DNA from: an uncultured Acidobacteriota bacterium
Lineage (GTDB): Bacteria > Acidobacteriota > Terriglobia > Bryobacterales > Bryobacteraceae
DNA length: 64,000 bases
Assembly: GCA_902825945.1 (NCBI GenBank)
Contig: CADECY010000019.1
Span: 32,469 to 96,468 of the forward strand
Direction: 5' to 3'
The translations under genes were made by a program, and so were the position numbers. The notes under the pieces were generated by a model that did no database searches, was not told where the DNA came from, and saw only the letters and a program-made list of their open reading frames with translations. Positions within the stretch are counted from its first letter, which is position 1; every line of letters begins with the position of its first letter. Shown here one piece after another: positions 17,674 to 26,957 of the stretch.

Positions 17674-17880
17674 ATGATCCAGCTCACGCGAATCAACCAG
17701 AAGCCGCTGCTGATCAACTCCGACCTGATCGAACACATCGAGATTACGCCTGATACCGTGATCGCGATGACGACCGGACAAAAGTTCGTCGTGCTCGAAC
17801 CGGCGGACGAGGTCTTGCGGAAGGTCGTTGATTTCCGCCGAAGTATCCTCCCCCTCCCCTCCCCCAATCCCTCCCAATAG
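17674..17880 (+). CDS. flbD: FlbD-family flagellar protein
   Basis: 68 aa, the usual length of FlbD (PF06289-type) proteins. The sequence MIQLTRINQKPLLINSDLIE, then IEITPDTVIAMTTGQKFVVLE, is the typical pattern of the family, ending in a short basic/proline tail. FlbD proteins lie in flagellar operons directly before motA in many bacteria, and the same arrangement is seen here (4 bases before motA). It is thought to support flagellar gene expression or motor assembly, but its molecular role is not settled. Confidence 0.9.
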   Translation: MIQLTRINQKPLLINSDLIEHIEITPDTVIAMTTGQKFVVLEPADEVLRKVVDFRRSILPLPSPNPSQ

Positions 17881-17884
17881 GCCT

Positions 17885-18697
17885 ATGGCTGACGCGACCC
17901 AAACCCCTTCCAAGCGTCCGGACTTCGCAACCATCGGCGGACTGGTTCTCGCTGCTGTCGGAATCGTCGGTGGACTGATTCTCGAAGGCGGCGAACTCAA
18001 AGACATCACCCAGCTCACTGCGGCAATCATCGTCATCGGTGGTACGGTGGGCGCGGTCTTGATCAACACGCCACTCGCCACCTTCATCGGTGCGATGAAA
18101 CGGCTCGGTGGAGTGCTTTTCGAACAGGGAATGCCCGTGGAAGCGTTGATCGAGCAGATGGTCGGCTATGCCACGCAGGCACGTAAGGCGGGCCTCGTCT
18201 CCCTCGAAAAGGAGGCGGAAAACATCACCGATCCTTACCTTCGCAAGGCCCTGAATCTGGCGGTCGACGGCACCGACATCCAGGAGATTCGAAAGATGCT
18301 CGAAGTCCAGATCGCCATGGATGAGCACCACGCGGAGTCCGAGGCGAAGGTTTTCGAATCGGCCGGAGGATATGCGCCCACGATCGGCATCATCGGCGCG
18401 GTGATGGGCCTCATTCAGGTGATGAAGAACCTATCCGACATCGACAAGGTAGGACATGGGATCGCGGTTTCGTTCGTCGCCACGGTCTACGGAGTGGCGA
18501 TCGCGAACATCTTCTTCCTTCCCATCGCCAACAAGATCAAGGCTCGCGCGCAGGCGGCCTCGCAAGTCAAGGAGATGATCCTCGAAGGCGTGGTCGCGAT
18601 TGTCGAAGGCATGAATCCCAAGCTCGTTCACAGCAAGCTCGAGGCCTGGGCACCTCACGGCGCGAAGCCACCCGGAGCCGGTACGGAGTCAGACTGA
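17885..18697 (+). CDS. motA: Flagellar motor stator protein MotA
   Basis: 270 aa. Start ATG 17885 is chosen, 4 bases after flbD; the longer frame starts inside flbD. MotA features are four hydrophobic segments: ATIGGLVLAAVGIVGGLILE, LTAAIIVIGGTVGAVLINTP, and a late pair GYAPTIGIIGAVMGLIQVM and GIAVSFVATVYGVAIANIFF. The cytoplasmic loop carries the charged rotor-contact residues. With MotB it forms the ion-conducting stator of the flagellar motor in the inner membrane. It is encoded in the unit flbD-motA-motB. Confidence 0.92.
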   Translation: MADATQTPSKRPDFATIGGLVLAAVGIVGGLILEGGELKDITQLTAAIIVIGGTVGAVLINTPLATFIGAMKRLGGVLFEQGMPVEALIEQMVGYATQARKAGLVSLEKEAENITDPYLRKALNLAVDGTDIQEIRKMLEVQIAMDEHHAESEAKVFESAGGYAPTIGIIGAVMGLIQVMKNLSDIDKVGHGIAVSFVATVYGVAIANIFFLPIANKIKARAQAASQVKEMILEGVVAIVEGMNPKLVHSKLEAWAPHGAKPPGAGTESD

Positions 18698-18700
18698 TCC

Positions 18701-19501
18701 GTGCCCAGAAAGAAACATGCCGCGCACGAGAATCATGAGCGCTGGCTCGTCTCCTATGCCGACTTCATCACACTGCTCTTCGCGTTCTTCGTCGTGATGT
18801 TCGCGACGTCGCAAACCGACAAAGGCAAGACGCAGCAGCTCGAGCAGAGCATGAAACGCGCGATCGAGGAGGATCAAGTCGCCTCGGCGATCGCCGGCAT
18901 CCTCGGTGGCGTCGCGGACGATAAGGGCAAAGGCAACGCGCAGATGCGTGGCCCGGGCGGTGCCGAGCGTCTCACCGAGCAGAAGAAGGAAGAGGGCAAG
19001 TACGCGGAACTGCTTCCGTCGCTGGAACACCTGACCAAGGAGCTCGAAAAAGAGATCCGGGAGGGCAAGATGCAGGTCAACATGGAAGCGCGCGGACTCG
19101 TGGTCAGCTTCCAACAGGCCGCGTTCTTCCCCTCGGGTGACGATGCCATCCCCGAAGAGAGCTACAACTCGATCGAGAAGGTCGCCGACGTTCTCCGCGC
19201 CGTTCCGAATCCAGTCCGGTTCGAAGGCCACACCGACTCCGTTCCACTGCGCGAGTCCGCCCGCTTCCGCACCAACTGGGAGCTTTCCGCCGCGCGCGCC
19301 ATCGCGATGATGGAAGTGCTCGTCGAATGCTGCCAACTCGCGCGCGAACGCTTCTCGATTTCCGGCTATGCCGATAACGCTCCGGTCGCCACCAACGAAG
19401 ACGAAGACGGCCGCATGCGGAACCGCCGTGTCGATATCGTGATCCTCAATCAGGCTGGTGCTGCGATGGAACCGCGATTTTCTAACTCCGGACAGCAGTG
19501 A
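18701..19501 (+). CDS. motB: Flagellar motor stator protein MotB
   Basis: 266 aa from GTG 18701, three bases after motA. The N-terminus has the MotB plug and helix HERWLVSYADFITLLFAFFV with the ion-binding Asp in YADF. The C-terminal OmpA-like peptidoglycan-binding domain spans about 125-260: VSFQQAAFFPSGDDAI, VRFEGHTDSVPLRESARFRT, LSAARAIAMMEVLVE, ISGYADNAPVATNEDEDGRMRNRRVDI. MotB anchors the stator to the cell wall and couples ion flow to torque. No other flagellar genes are in the window. Confidence 0.92.
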   Translation: MPRKKHAAHENHERWLVSYADFITLLFAFFVVMFATSQTDKGKTQQLEQSMKRAIEEDQVASAIAGILGGVADDKGKGNAQMRGPGGAERLTEQKKEEGKYAELLPSLEHLTKELEKEIREGKMQVNMEARGLVVSFQQAAFFPSGDDAIPEESYNSIEKVADVLRAVPNPVRFEGHTDSVPLRESARFRTNWELSAARAIAMMEVLVECCQLARERFSISGYADNAPVATNEDEDGRMRNRRVDIVILNQAGAAMEPRFSNSGQQ

Positions 19502-19567
19502 GGTTCATCTTCTCCAGTGAACCCTTCCCGGAGGGAGAAGGGCCGAAACCAAAGGAGAATCACTCAA

Positions 19568-20092
19568 ATGATGTTTTGTGCCTGGCGCGCCATGAAGAAG
19601 AGTTCGCGGCGTGCTTTCGTTTGCGGTTCGGCCGTGGCGGTTGCCGCAACCGCGGCTACCGGGGCGGCTCATGCCACGCCGTCGAAGGATATTGTCGACG
19701 TTGCCCTGGGCGCGGGTATGTTCAACACGCTGGCCACCGCGCTCAAAGCCGCCGGTCTGGTGGAAACACTGAAAGGAGACGGCCCGTTCACCGTATTTGC
19801 GCCTACCGATGAGGCCTTTGCCCGGCTCCCGCAAGGAACGCTCGACGAACTCCTGAAGCCCGAAAATCGCGACAAGCTGACCGCAATCCTCACCTACCAT
19901 GTCGTCTCGGGGCAGGTCCCCGCGCGAAAGGCCATGACCCTGCACGCCGCCAAGACGGTCAACGGCCAGACCCTGGCGCTTCGCACCTTCGGTGGATCGC
20001 TTTTTGCCGACCAAGCCAAGGTGATCAAGGCCGACATTCACGCCACCAACGGCGTCATCCACGTGATCGACACTGTGATGCTCCCGAAGTAG
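19568..20092 (+). CDS. Fasciclin (FAS1) domain protein, exported
   Basis: 174 aa. ATG 19568 is preferred because AAAGGAGA lies about 9 bases before it. The leader ([28 protein letters not shown]) is a signal peptide with a paired Arg. A single FAS1 domain covers about 40-174: [50 protein letters not shown] and [18 protein letters not shown], which are the H1 and H2 boxes of the family. FAS1 proteins act in adhesion or surface interaction; the bacterial single-domain forms are poorly characterised. It follows motB with a 66-base gap and probably has its own promoter. Confidence 0.9.
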   Translation: MMFCAWRAMKKSSRRAFVCGSAVAVAATAATGAAHATPSKDIVDVALGAGMFNTLATALKAAGLVETLKGDGPFTVFAPTDEAFARLPQGTLDELLKPENRDKLTAILTYHVVSGQVPARKAMTLHAAKTVNGQTLALRTFGGSLFADQAKVIKADIHATNGVIHVIDTVMLPK

Positions 20093-20098
20093 GCAGCC

Positions 20099-21451
20099 CT
20101 ACTCGCCGAGCAGCTCGAAATACCGGACGACAGCGTCGATGCCCCGATAGAAGTTCTCGAGGTAGAACTTCTCGTTCGGGGCGTGGAGGTTGTCGTCCGG
20201 CAGCCCGAACCCCAGCAACACACTCGGAATTCCGAGGTGCTTCTGGAACAGGCCCACGATCGGGATTGAACCGCCCGAACGAATGTACACAGTCTCGGTT
20301 CCGAACGTATCGGTGAGCGCCCGTGCCCCCAGCCGGATAAACGGATTCGTGGGATCGATGAGAGAAGGCGCACCCGCGTGGAATGGCAAGTATCGCGCGC
20401 GCACGCCGGGAGGCGTGGCCCGTTCGACCGCTGCCTGCAACTGCGCCACCGCTTCGGCCGGATCCTGATCGGCCACCAGCCGCATACTCAGCTTGGCGAG
20501 CGCCTTTGCCGGGATCACGGTCTTGGCACCTTCGCCCGTGAAGCCTCCGCGAATCCCATGGACTTCGAGCGTCGGCTGTGCCCACGTCCGTTCGAGCACC
20601 GGAATCGCCGGATCGCCCACCAGCGACACCGACCCGATCTCCTTCTCCAAGTAGTCCGCTTCGTTGAACGGAAGACGCCCCCACGCGCGGCGCTCCTCCG
20701 GAGATGGCGGGCGAACCTTGTCGTAGAACTCGGGAATCTGAATGCGTCCCGAACGGTCTTTGAGGGCCGCCAGGATTTCCGCGATCGCCTGGATTGGATT
20801 CGGCGCCGCGCCTCCGTAGACGCCCGAGTGCAGATCCGTGCGCGCACCTTCGACAATCAGCTCGCCGTACACGATTCCGCGCAAGCCGACGCAGATGGTC
20901 GGCAGTTCGGGCGCGAACATCTCGGTGTCGCACACCACGGCGGCATCGGCGCGAATTTCGTCTGGGTGCTTTTCGACGTACGAGGTCACATGTTCGCCAC
21001 CCGACTCCTCCTCGCCCTCGATCAGCACGCGGACATTGACTGGCAGCTTTCCGTGTTCGTGCATCAACCGTGCGATCGCCTGGATGAGGATGTAAGTCTG
21101 GCCCTTGTCATCGCAGGCGCCACGCGCATAGATGTTGCCGTTCCGGATATCAGGCTCGAACGGCGGTGAAATCCATTCGTCGAGTGGCTCGGGCGGCTGC
21201 ACGTCGTAGTGTCCATAGAGAAGGACCACCGGCTTGCCGGGCGCCTCCATCCAATCGGCACGAACGAGTGGATGCCGGCCCTCCGCCTCCACCAGGCGAG
21301 CATTAGCAAGACCCGCCGCGCGAAGCTCGGCCATCACGAAATCGGCCGCGCGCCGGACATCGGAAGCGCGTGCCGGATCGGTTGAAATAGACGGAATCCG
21401 CAGAAAGTCCTGCAGTTTCGCGAGCGCCGCGGCGCGATCGGCTTGGGTCAT
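20099..21451 (-). CDS. M20-family dipeptidase/metallopeptidase
   Basis: 450 aa. ATG 21451 is chosen; the frame further upstream lies in the region of the divergent kinase gene. The M20 zinc sites are visible: VVLLYGHYDVQPPEPLDEW (His and following Asp), GACDDKGQ (bridging Asp), EGEEESGGEH (Glu pair) and VCDTEMF. The dimerisation insert (IVEGARTDLHSGVYGGAAPN) fits the cytoplasmic nonspecific dipeptidase branch. It hydrolyses small peptides, probably dipeptides. The 3' end nearly touches the convergent fasciclin gene, and the 5' end is divergent from the tyrosine autokinase. Confidence 0.9.
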   Translation of the reverse strand: MTQADRAAALAKLQDFLRIPSISTDPARASDVRRAADFVMAELRAAGLANARLVEAEGRHPLVRADWMEAPGKPVVLLYGHYDVQPPEPLDEWISPPFEPDIRNGNIYARGACDDKGQTYILIQAIARLMHEHGKLPVNVRVLIEGEEESGGEHVTSYVEKHPDEIRADAAVVCDTEMFAPELPTICVGLRGIVYGELIVEGARTDLHSGVYGGAAPNPIQAIAEILAALKDRSGRIQIPEFYDKVRPPSPEERRAWGRLPFNEADYLEKEIGSVSLVGDPAIPVLERTWAQPTLEVHGIRGGFTGEGAKTVIPAKALAKLSMRLVADQDPAEAVAQLQAAVERATPPGVRARYLPFHAGAPSLIDPTNPFIRLGARALTDTFGTETVYIRSGGSIPIVGLFQKHLGIPSVLLGFGLPDDNLHAPNEKFYLENFYRGIDAVVRYFELLGE

Positions 21452-21499
21452 TCGCGCAGTATAGCGCGGTACACTGAAAGCTTCTTCGGGCCAGCACAG

Positions 21500-23695
21500 A
21501 TGCAGCCGACACCAGATTCTCAACTGCCGGTTCCGCAGGGCCCCGCGCGCCTTCCCGCGCAACCCACCGGTCCGTTTTTGCTCGACAGCGGAGGGGAAGG
21601 TCCGGCTGTTCCCCTGACCCACTACATCTGGCTGATTCGCCGGTCGTTCAAGAAGATTGCCGTGTTCGTACTCGCGGTGCTCGCGGCGACAATCGTGGTC
21701 ACCTACCGGATGACCCCAGTCTACGAAGCCACCGTGACTCTCGATGTGGACCGGCGCGGCCGCACCGACGTGCTGGGGCGTGACTCGGGCCCCATCTCGC
21801 CCATCGACTCCGATCAGTTCCTCGCTACCCAGGTCCGGCTGATCCAGTCCGACTCCGTGCTACGCCCGGTCGCCGACAACTTCCGTCTGCTCGAAAGGCC
21901 CGAGGAGCAGATCGACAAGACAGCGGAAGATCGTTCCAAGAACGCGGATTCGCCTGTTCTGCTGAAGGGCCTGCGTGTCGTGCGTCCACCGAACACGTAT
22001 TTGCTCATGGTGAGCTATCGTTCAACGGACCGCCGTCTGGCCGCCGATGTGGCCAACGCCATCGCGCAGTCGTACCTCGAACACACCTACCGCATCCGCT
22101 ACAAGGAAGCCGCCGGACTTTCGCGCTTCATGGAGAAGCAGCTCGAGGAACTGCGCACCAAGATGGAGCAGTCGAGCGGCGCGCTTGGAAAGTTCGAGCG
22201 CGAGTTGAACATCATTCAGCCCGAGGAGAAGACCAACATCCTCGGTACGCGCTTGATCGATCTCAACTCCGAATACACACGGGCACAGTCGGATCGCGTA
22301 AAGAAGGAAGCGGCTTTCCGTTCGGTTGCCGACGGCAATGTCGAAGCCGCCCAGGTTTCCTCGCAGCGCGAAGCGCTTCGCAAGCTGACCGACGATTTCA
22401 ACGCCGCGCGCCAGCGTTTTGCCGAGGTGAAGACGAAGTACGGCGTGAACCATCCCGAACACAAAGCGGCGTCCGCCCATCTCGAAGAGATCCGCCAACA
22501 GCTCGAATCCACGCAGTCGAGCATCCGGAAGCGCGTAGAGGTCGAATTCCGCGAGGCCGAGAGCCGCGAGAAAGCCTTCGAAGGCGCTGTCGCCGATACC
22601 AAGAAAGAGCTGGACAGGTTGAACTCGCGCTCGTTTCAGTATCAGAACCTGAAGCGCGAGGCCGAAGGCGACAAGAAGCTCTACGAAGAACTGCTGCGCC
22701 GCATCAAGGAAGAGACGATCAACTCGAGCTTCCAGAGCAATTCGATCCGCGTCGCCGATCCGGCGCGTCCGGCGCGCAAGCCGGTAACTCCCAATGTCCC
22801 GCTGAACCTCGCCCTGGCCGCGATCTTTTCGACAATCCTCGCGGTGGGCAGCGTGATCCTGCATGACGTGCTCGACGACACGGTGCGCGAGCCGGAGGAC
22901 GTCGCGCGCACCTTCGGAACCGACGTGATCGGTTCGCTGCCGCAGGTCAAGCAGTGGCAGGAGCAGACGATCGCGCTCTCGGCACCCGGCGGGCTTACGC
23001 ACGTTTCCACCAGCAGCCAGTTGAGTGCCTACGAAGAGGCGATCCGCAGTCTTCGAAATTCGATTCTGTTGAAAGACTTCGAACGCCGGGTGCGGACGCT
23101 CATGTTCACGTCGAGCACGCCTTCGGAGGGCAAGTCCACCGCGGCGACTCATCTTGCGGTCGCGCACGCGATGGCGAACCATCGCACGCTGCTGATCGAT
23201 GGTGATTTGCGCCGTCCCACGGTCCATCAACGCTTTGGCGTTGAGAATTCACGAGGGCTCTCCGATGTGCTCATCGAGCGTGCCTCGTGGCGCGAGATGG
23301 TGACTGAAACGAGCGTGGCCCCCGGCTTGAAGATCCTCACCGCAGGTCCGGCATCCCCACGGAAAGCAGCGGATTTCCTCGGGCCCTGCCTGTCGCAGAT
23401 CCTCGAAGAAGCCTACGCCGACTACGACCTCATCATCCTCGACGCTCCACCGTTGCTCGGATTCCCGGAATGCCTGCAGATGGCGGCCGCGGTCGATGGC
23501 GTGGTGATCGTGGCCAAGGCCGGTGAAACCAGCCGCAAGGGCGTGGCCACCGTGGTAACCACGCTCGAGCGGATCGGGGCCAATATCCTGGGCGTGGTGC
23601 TCAACCACGTGCATCAGAAGATCAGCGACACCTATTACTATTACGGTTACTACGGCAAATACCACGGCCACTACTACGGCCGTCCCAAGGCGTAA
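21500..23695 (+). CDS. Wzc-like polysaccharide chain-length protein with BY-kinase domain
   Basis: 731 aa; ATG 21500 is preferred because the first 19 codons of the longer frame read as leader DNA. The order is: Pro-rich N-terminus; first membrane helix with a Wzz domain (HYIWLIRRSFKKIAVFVLAV, YRMTPVYEATVTL); a long coiled coil (about 220-410); the GNVR-type segment and second helix (PNVPLNLALAAIFSTILAVG); then a bacterial tyrosine kinase domain with Walker A TPSEGKST (about 540-547), Walker A' LLIDGDLRRP and Walker B YDLIILDAPP. The C-terminal tail has a tyrosine cluster (DTYYYYGYYGKYHGHYYG) that is the autophosphorylation site in such kinases. It controls length and export of an extracellular or capsular polysaccharide. 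Confidence 0.92.
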   Translation: MQPTPDSQLPVPQGPARLPAQPTGPFLLDSGGEGPAVPLTHYIWLIRRSFKKIAVFVLAVLAATIVVTYRMTPVYEATVTLDVDRRGRTDVLGRDSGPISPIDSDQFLATQVRLIQSDSVLRPVADNFRLLERPEEQIDKTAEDRSKNADSPVLLKGLRVVRPPNTYLLMVSYRSTDRRLAADVANAIAQSYLEHTYRIRYKEAAGLSRFMEKQLEELRTKMEQSSGALGKFERELNIIQPEEKTNILGTRLIDLNSEYTRAQSDRVKKEAAFRSVADGNVEAAQVSSQREALRKLTDDFNAARQRFAEVKTKYGVNHPEHKAASAHLEEIRQQLESTQSSIRKRVEVEFREAESREKAFEGAVADTKKELDRLNSRSFQYQNLKREAEGDKKLYEELLRRIKEETINSSFQSNSIRVADPARPARKPVTPNVPLNLALAAIFSTILAVGSVILHDVLDDTVREPEDVARTFGTDVIGSLPQVKQWQEQTIALSAPGGLTHVSTSSQLSAYEEAIRSLRNSILLKDFERRVRTLMFTSSTPSEGKSTAATHLAVAHAMANHRTLLIDGDLRRPTVHQRFGVENSRGLSDVLIERASWREMVTETSVAPGLKILTAGPASPRKAADFLGPCLSQILEEAYADYDLIILDAPPLLGFPECLQMAAAVDGVVIVAKAGETSRKGVATVVTTLERIGANILGVVLNHVHQKISDTYYYYGYYGKYHGHYYGRPKA

Positions 23696-23968
23696 ACCGC
23701 TACCGGACCCCGTCCCTCCGCGATCCAGCGAGTAAGGCCGACAGCCTCCGCGCCCTCCCTCGAGACTAGAGGAGCCTTCGTCTCCGGCCGCTGCGTGACG
23801 GAAGGGCCCAGTGAAATCCACGAACTCCCTGACATGACGAAGCACGGCGCTACAGCTTCGGCTTTGCCGCGGTCGATCGGCCCACGATTCTGGGCACTCG
23901 AGCCACGCCAAGATCCGCCGGCCTCCAGGCGGTGGAAGCTCCATCGCCGCGCGAAACAAGACGGCGAT
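23696..23968. other. Convergent intergenic region, no gene seen
   Basis: 273 bases between the convergent kinase gene and recN. No frame has convincing composition. A weak GAGAC/GTCTC inverted repeat near 23760-23783 might contribute to termination, but it has no clear T run. Confidence 0.35.
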
Positions 23969-25651
23969 TTACGCCGACGCCATCTTGATCAGTTGTTCGG
24001 CGTGTTTGACGGCTTCCGGTGTCAAGGTCTGGCCGGACAACATACGCGCGATTTCGCGGGCGCGATCCTTCGAAGAAAGCTCCTCAATGCTCGTGGAGGT
24101 CCGGCCGGCGGTCTCGCGCTTCTCGACGCGATAGTGATGGTCGGCGAATCCAGCCACCTGAGCCAAATGCGTCACGCACAGGAGTTGGCTGCCCTTGGCG
24201 AGTTTCTTCAGCCGGCGTCCCACCGCCTCCGCCGTCGCGCCGCCGATTCCGCTGTCCACTTCGTCGAACACCATCGTGCGCGTGGATCCGGCCGCTGGCT
24301 TGTTTTCCTTCGCGGTGACGCACGTCTTGAGCGAAAGCGCCAGGCGGGACAGTTCGCCACCCGAGGCGATCTTGTCGAGCGGCTTCGGTTCCTCGCCCGT
24401 ATTGGGCGAAAGCAGGAAACGAACTTGATCGGAGCCGTGCGCCGACCACTCGGCCGGACGCAACTCCACTTGGAACACGGTTCCGCCCATCGCCACTTCG
24501 GCGAGTTCGGCTTGCACCGTCTTTTCGAGCGCCTTGGCGCCCTTGCGCCGGATTGCGCTCAGTTCGGCGGCGGACCTCTCATAGGCCGCCGCGGCGGTCT
24601 CGAGTTCCTTCGCCAGTTCCGCCTTGCGCTCGGCCGCGTTCTCGACCGAGGAAAGCTTGGCGCGAACATCCTCGAGGAAAGCGATGATCTCTTCCACCGA
24701 TCCGCCGTATTTGCGCTTCAGCTTCTCGATCGCGGCGAGGCGCGACTCGACCCGTTCGAGACGGTCCGGATCGGCTTCGAGCGAGCCGATGTATCCGCGC
24801 AGCGAGTGCGCGGCTTCTTCAATCGCGATCTCGGCTGGCTTCAGCGCGTCGAGCATTTCGGCGGATGCGGGGTCGATCTTGGAGAGTTCCTCGAGACGCC
24901 GCCTTGCCTGGCGCACTTGCGCGAGCGCGGCGCCTGGAGAATCGTAGAGCGCGCCGTACGCCCCTTCGGCGTTCTCCTGGAGGCGCGTTGTGTTGAGCAG
25001 GACACGGCGTTCGGCTTCGAGTTGCGCGTCCTCGCCCGGTTTGAGCGACACTTCCTCGATCTCCCGTTTCTGGAAACTCCACAGGTCGGCAAGGCGGAGC
25101 TTCTCCTGTTCGCCGCGTTCCATCTCAGTGATCTCGCGGCGAACCGCGTGCCAGGTGCGAAAAGCGGCACCGGCCCGCGCGACTGACGACTCCCCGCTCG
25201 CGAACCCATCGAGCATCTCGAGTTGCGTCACGGCCGAAAACAGAAGCTGCTGATCGTGTTGTCCGTGGATATCGCCGAGATGCGGCGCGATCTCCTTGAG
25301 CAGCGCGGCGCTGACGGGGCGGCTACCGATGAAGGCGCGCGACTTGCCCGACGATTGGATCTCGCGCTCGAGCAGGAGTTCGCCATCCTCGAGTTCGACG
25401 CCGTTGGACTCGAGCAGACCGCGAAACGCGGGGGTGGAAGGCGCTTCGAAGATGCCCGAGATGCGGGCCCGGTCCGAGCCGGTGCGGACGACTTCTGAAG
25501 ACGCGCGTCCGCCGAACAGGAGTCCGAGCGCGTCCACGACAATCGACTTGCCGCTGCCGGTCTCACCAGTGAGCAGATTCAAGCCACGGTGAAATCGAAC
25601 CCGAATCCGTTCGACGACGGCGTAGTTCTCGACCACGAGTTCGACGAGCAT
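23969..25651 (-). CDS. recN: DNA repair protein RecN
   Basis: 560 aa SMC-like ATPase of normal RecN length from ATG 25651 (MLVELVVENYAVVERIRVRF). Walker A is GETGSGKS (about 29-36), followed by the Q-loop region HLGDIHGQHDQQLLFS. A long coiled-coil middle spans about 170-380, with a short hinge around RRKYGGSVEE. The signature motif LASGGELSRLALSLK and Walker B MVFDEVDSGIGG are near 440-490, and CVTHLAQVAGFADHHYRV follows. RecN works early in double-strand break repair by bringing DNA ends together. It is divergent from the tol cluster. Confidence 0.95.
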   Translation of the reverse strand: MLVELVVENYAVVERIRVRFHRGLNLLTGETGSGKSIVVDALGLLFGGRASSEVVRTGSDRARISGIFEAPSTPAFRGLLESNGVELEDGELLLEREIQSSGKSRAFIGSRPVSAALLKEIAPHLGDIHGQHDQQLLFSAVTQLEMLDGFASGESSVARAGAAFRTWHAVRREITEMERGEQEKLRLADLWSFQKREIEEVSLKPGEDAQLEAERRVLLNTTRLQENAEGAYGALYDSPGAALAQVRQARRRLEELSKIDPASAEMLDALKPAEIAIEEAAHSLRGYIGSLEADPDRLERVESRLAAIEKLKRKYGGSVEEIIAFLEDVRAKLSSVENAAERKAELAKELETAAAAYERSAAELSAIRRKGAKALEKTVQAELAEVAMGGTVFQVELRPAEWSAHGSDQVRFLLSPNTGEEPKPLDKIASGGELSRLALSLKTCVTAKENKPAAGSTRTMVFDEVDSGIGGATAEAVGRRLKKLAKGSQLLCVTHLAQVAGFADHHYRVEKRETAGRTSTSIEELSSKDRAREIARMLSGQTLTPEAVKHAEQLIKMASA

Positions 25652-25866
25652 CCGATCTTCGATTATACGAAACGGGGCAACCGCGCACGCTCGTCCATTC
25701 GCAATAGTTGGCCGCGCCGCGCGCCGGGACGGCGCGTGCCATGACAAGAATGTCGGTGTTGTTGCTGAAATTGTGATGTCATCACGCTATGATGTTCCTT
25801 TAGCCCCCAATGAGGCTGCGGCGGGCTTCCGCTCGTCGTGTGCTTCCTAGTACAAGGAGATCTCCC

Positions 25867-26529
25867 ATTCTGCTCGCGCAGGTCGGCATCTGGGAGCTGG
25901 TTCAGCATGCCAAACCGCTCCCGATCGCGGTCATGGTGTGCCTGATCGCCATCTCGATTCTTTCGCTCACGATCATCTTCTCCAAGTGGAAGTCGCTGAA
26001 AAGGGCCCAAGTGGACAATCGCGGATTCCTGCGCGCGTTCCGCAAGGCGGGCGCGCTGCCGGCGATTGCGACGCAAGTGCGGCAATTTCCACTTTGTCCG
26101 CTGGTTTCAGTGTTCGAATTCGGGTATGAGGAAGTGGACCGCCAGATCCGCTTGCGCGGCAAGCTGGGCAACTCGACCTCGGTGGAGCGGGCCTTGCAAC
26201 TGGGCATCAGCGAGGAGCTGACCAAGCTCGACAGAAACATGAACTGGCTCGCGACCGCCGCGAACATCTCGCCATTCATCGGACTGTTCGGGACGGTGTG
26301 GGGCATCATCGACGCCTTCACGGCGCTCGGCGCCGCGGGTTCGGCGAGCCTGCGCGTGGTGGCTCCGCCGATCGCCGAGGCGCTGATCGCGACGGCGCTG
26401 GGCCTGTTCGCCGCGATTCCTGCCGCGATCGCCTATAACTATTTCGGACATCAGGTGCGCGAGATCGGCACGCGGATGGACGACTTCACTCTCGAGTTCA
26501 TCAACATGGCGGAACGAGGGGACGGCTGA
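25867..26529 (+). CDS. tolQ: Tol-Pal system inner membrane protein TolQ (MotA/TolQ/ExbB family), probable AUU start
   Basis: About 220 aa if initiated at ATT 25867, where AAGGAGA (25854-25860) stands 7 bases upstream. The only ATG in frame (25810) and a GTG (25840) have no ribosome binding site and would add an Arg-rich, non-conserved leader (MRLRRASARRVLPSTRRSP). CTG 25870 is also possible. The protein has three membrane helices: PIAVMVCLIAISILSLTIIF, ISPFIGLFGTVWGIIDAFTA, and APPIAEALIATALGLFAAIP. TolQ with TolR uses proton flow to power TolA. It starts the order tolQ-tolR-tolA-tolB-pal-cpoB. The only doubt is the start. Confidence 0.88.
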   Translation: MLLAQVGIWELVQHAKPLPIAVMVCLIAISILSLTIIFSKWKSLKRAQVDNRGFLRAFRKAGALPAIATQVRQFPLCPLVSVFEFGYEEVDRQIRLRGKLGNSTSVERALQLGISEELTKLDRNMNWLATAANISPFIGLFGTVWGIIDAFTALGAAGSASLRVVAPPIAEALIATALGLFAAIPAAIAYNYFGHQVREIGTRMDDFTLEFINMAERGDG

Positions 26530-26530
26530 G

Positions 26531-26956
26531 ATGGGCATCCAGGTCAGCGGTGGCGGCGGAGCGGGGCGCGGACGCGTTCGCGGTTCGGCGCCGATGGCGG
26601 AAATCAACATCATTCCGCTGGTGGACGTGACGCTGGTGTTGTTGATCATCTTCATGGTGACGGCGCAGGTGATGGAGTTCGGTCTGAACATCGAGGTGCC
26701 GAAAGTTTCCCAGACAAGGGCCTCGGCCGAAGAGTTGCCCGTGATCTCGATCACGAAGACGGGTGAACTGTATCTCCTCGACAAGCCGGTGAAACTGGTA
26801 GACCTTGCCGATGAACTGAAGAAGCGCTTCGCGGGGCAGAAGGCGGTTTACGTACGGGCCGACAAGGGCACCACATGGCAGCCCATCGCGACCGTGATTG
26901 CGCGCCTGGGCGCGGCCCAATTCGAAGTCCGGATGGTCACGCAGGTCGGAAGCTGA
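26531..26956 (+). CDS. tolR: Tol-Pal system protein TolR (ExbD family)
   Basis: 141 aa, ATG two bases after the tolQ stop. The glycine-rich cytoplasmic N-terminus (MGIQVSGGGGAGRGRV) is followed by the single helix MAEINIIPLVDVTLVLLIIF, in which the Asp is the proton-carrying residue of the ExbD/TolR family. The periplasmic part (ELPVISITKTGELYLLDKPV, VYVRADKGTTWQPIATVI) is normal. Partner of TolQ in the inner membrane motor. Confidence 0.93.
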   Translation: MGIQVSGGGGAGRGRVRGSAPMAEINIIPLVDVTLVLLIIFMVTAQVMEFGLNIEVPKVSQTRASAEELPVISITKTGELYLLDKPVKLVDLADELKKRFAGQKAVYVRADKGTTWQPIATVIARLGAAQFEVRMVTQVGS

Positions 26957-26957
26957 T

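Noticed and set aside
23795..25186. Long plus-strand open frame opposite recN
   Set aside because: It mirrors the recN codons, has no family signature or ribosome binding site, and recN itself is certain.
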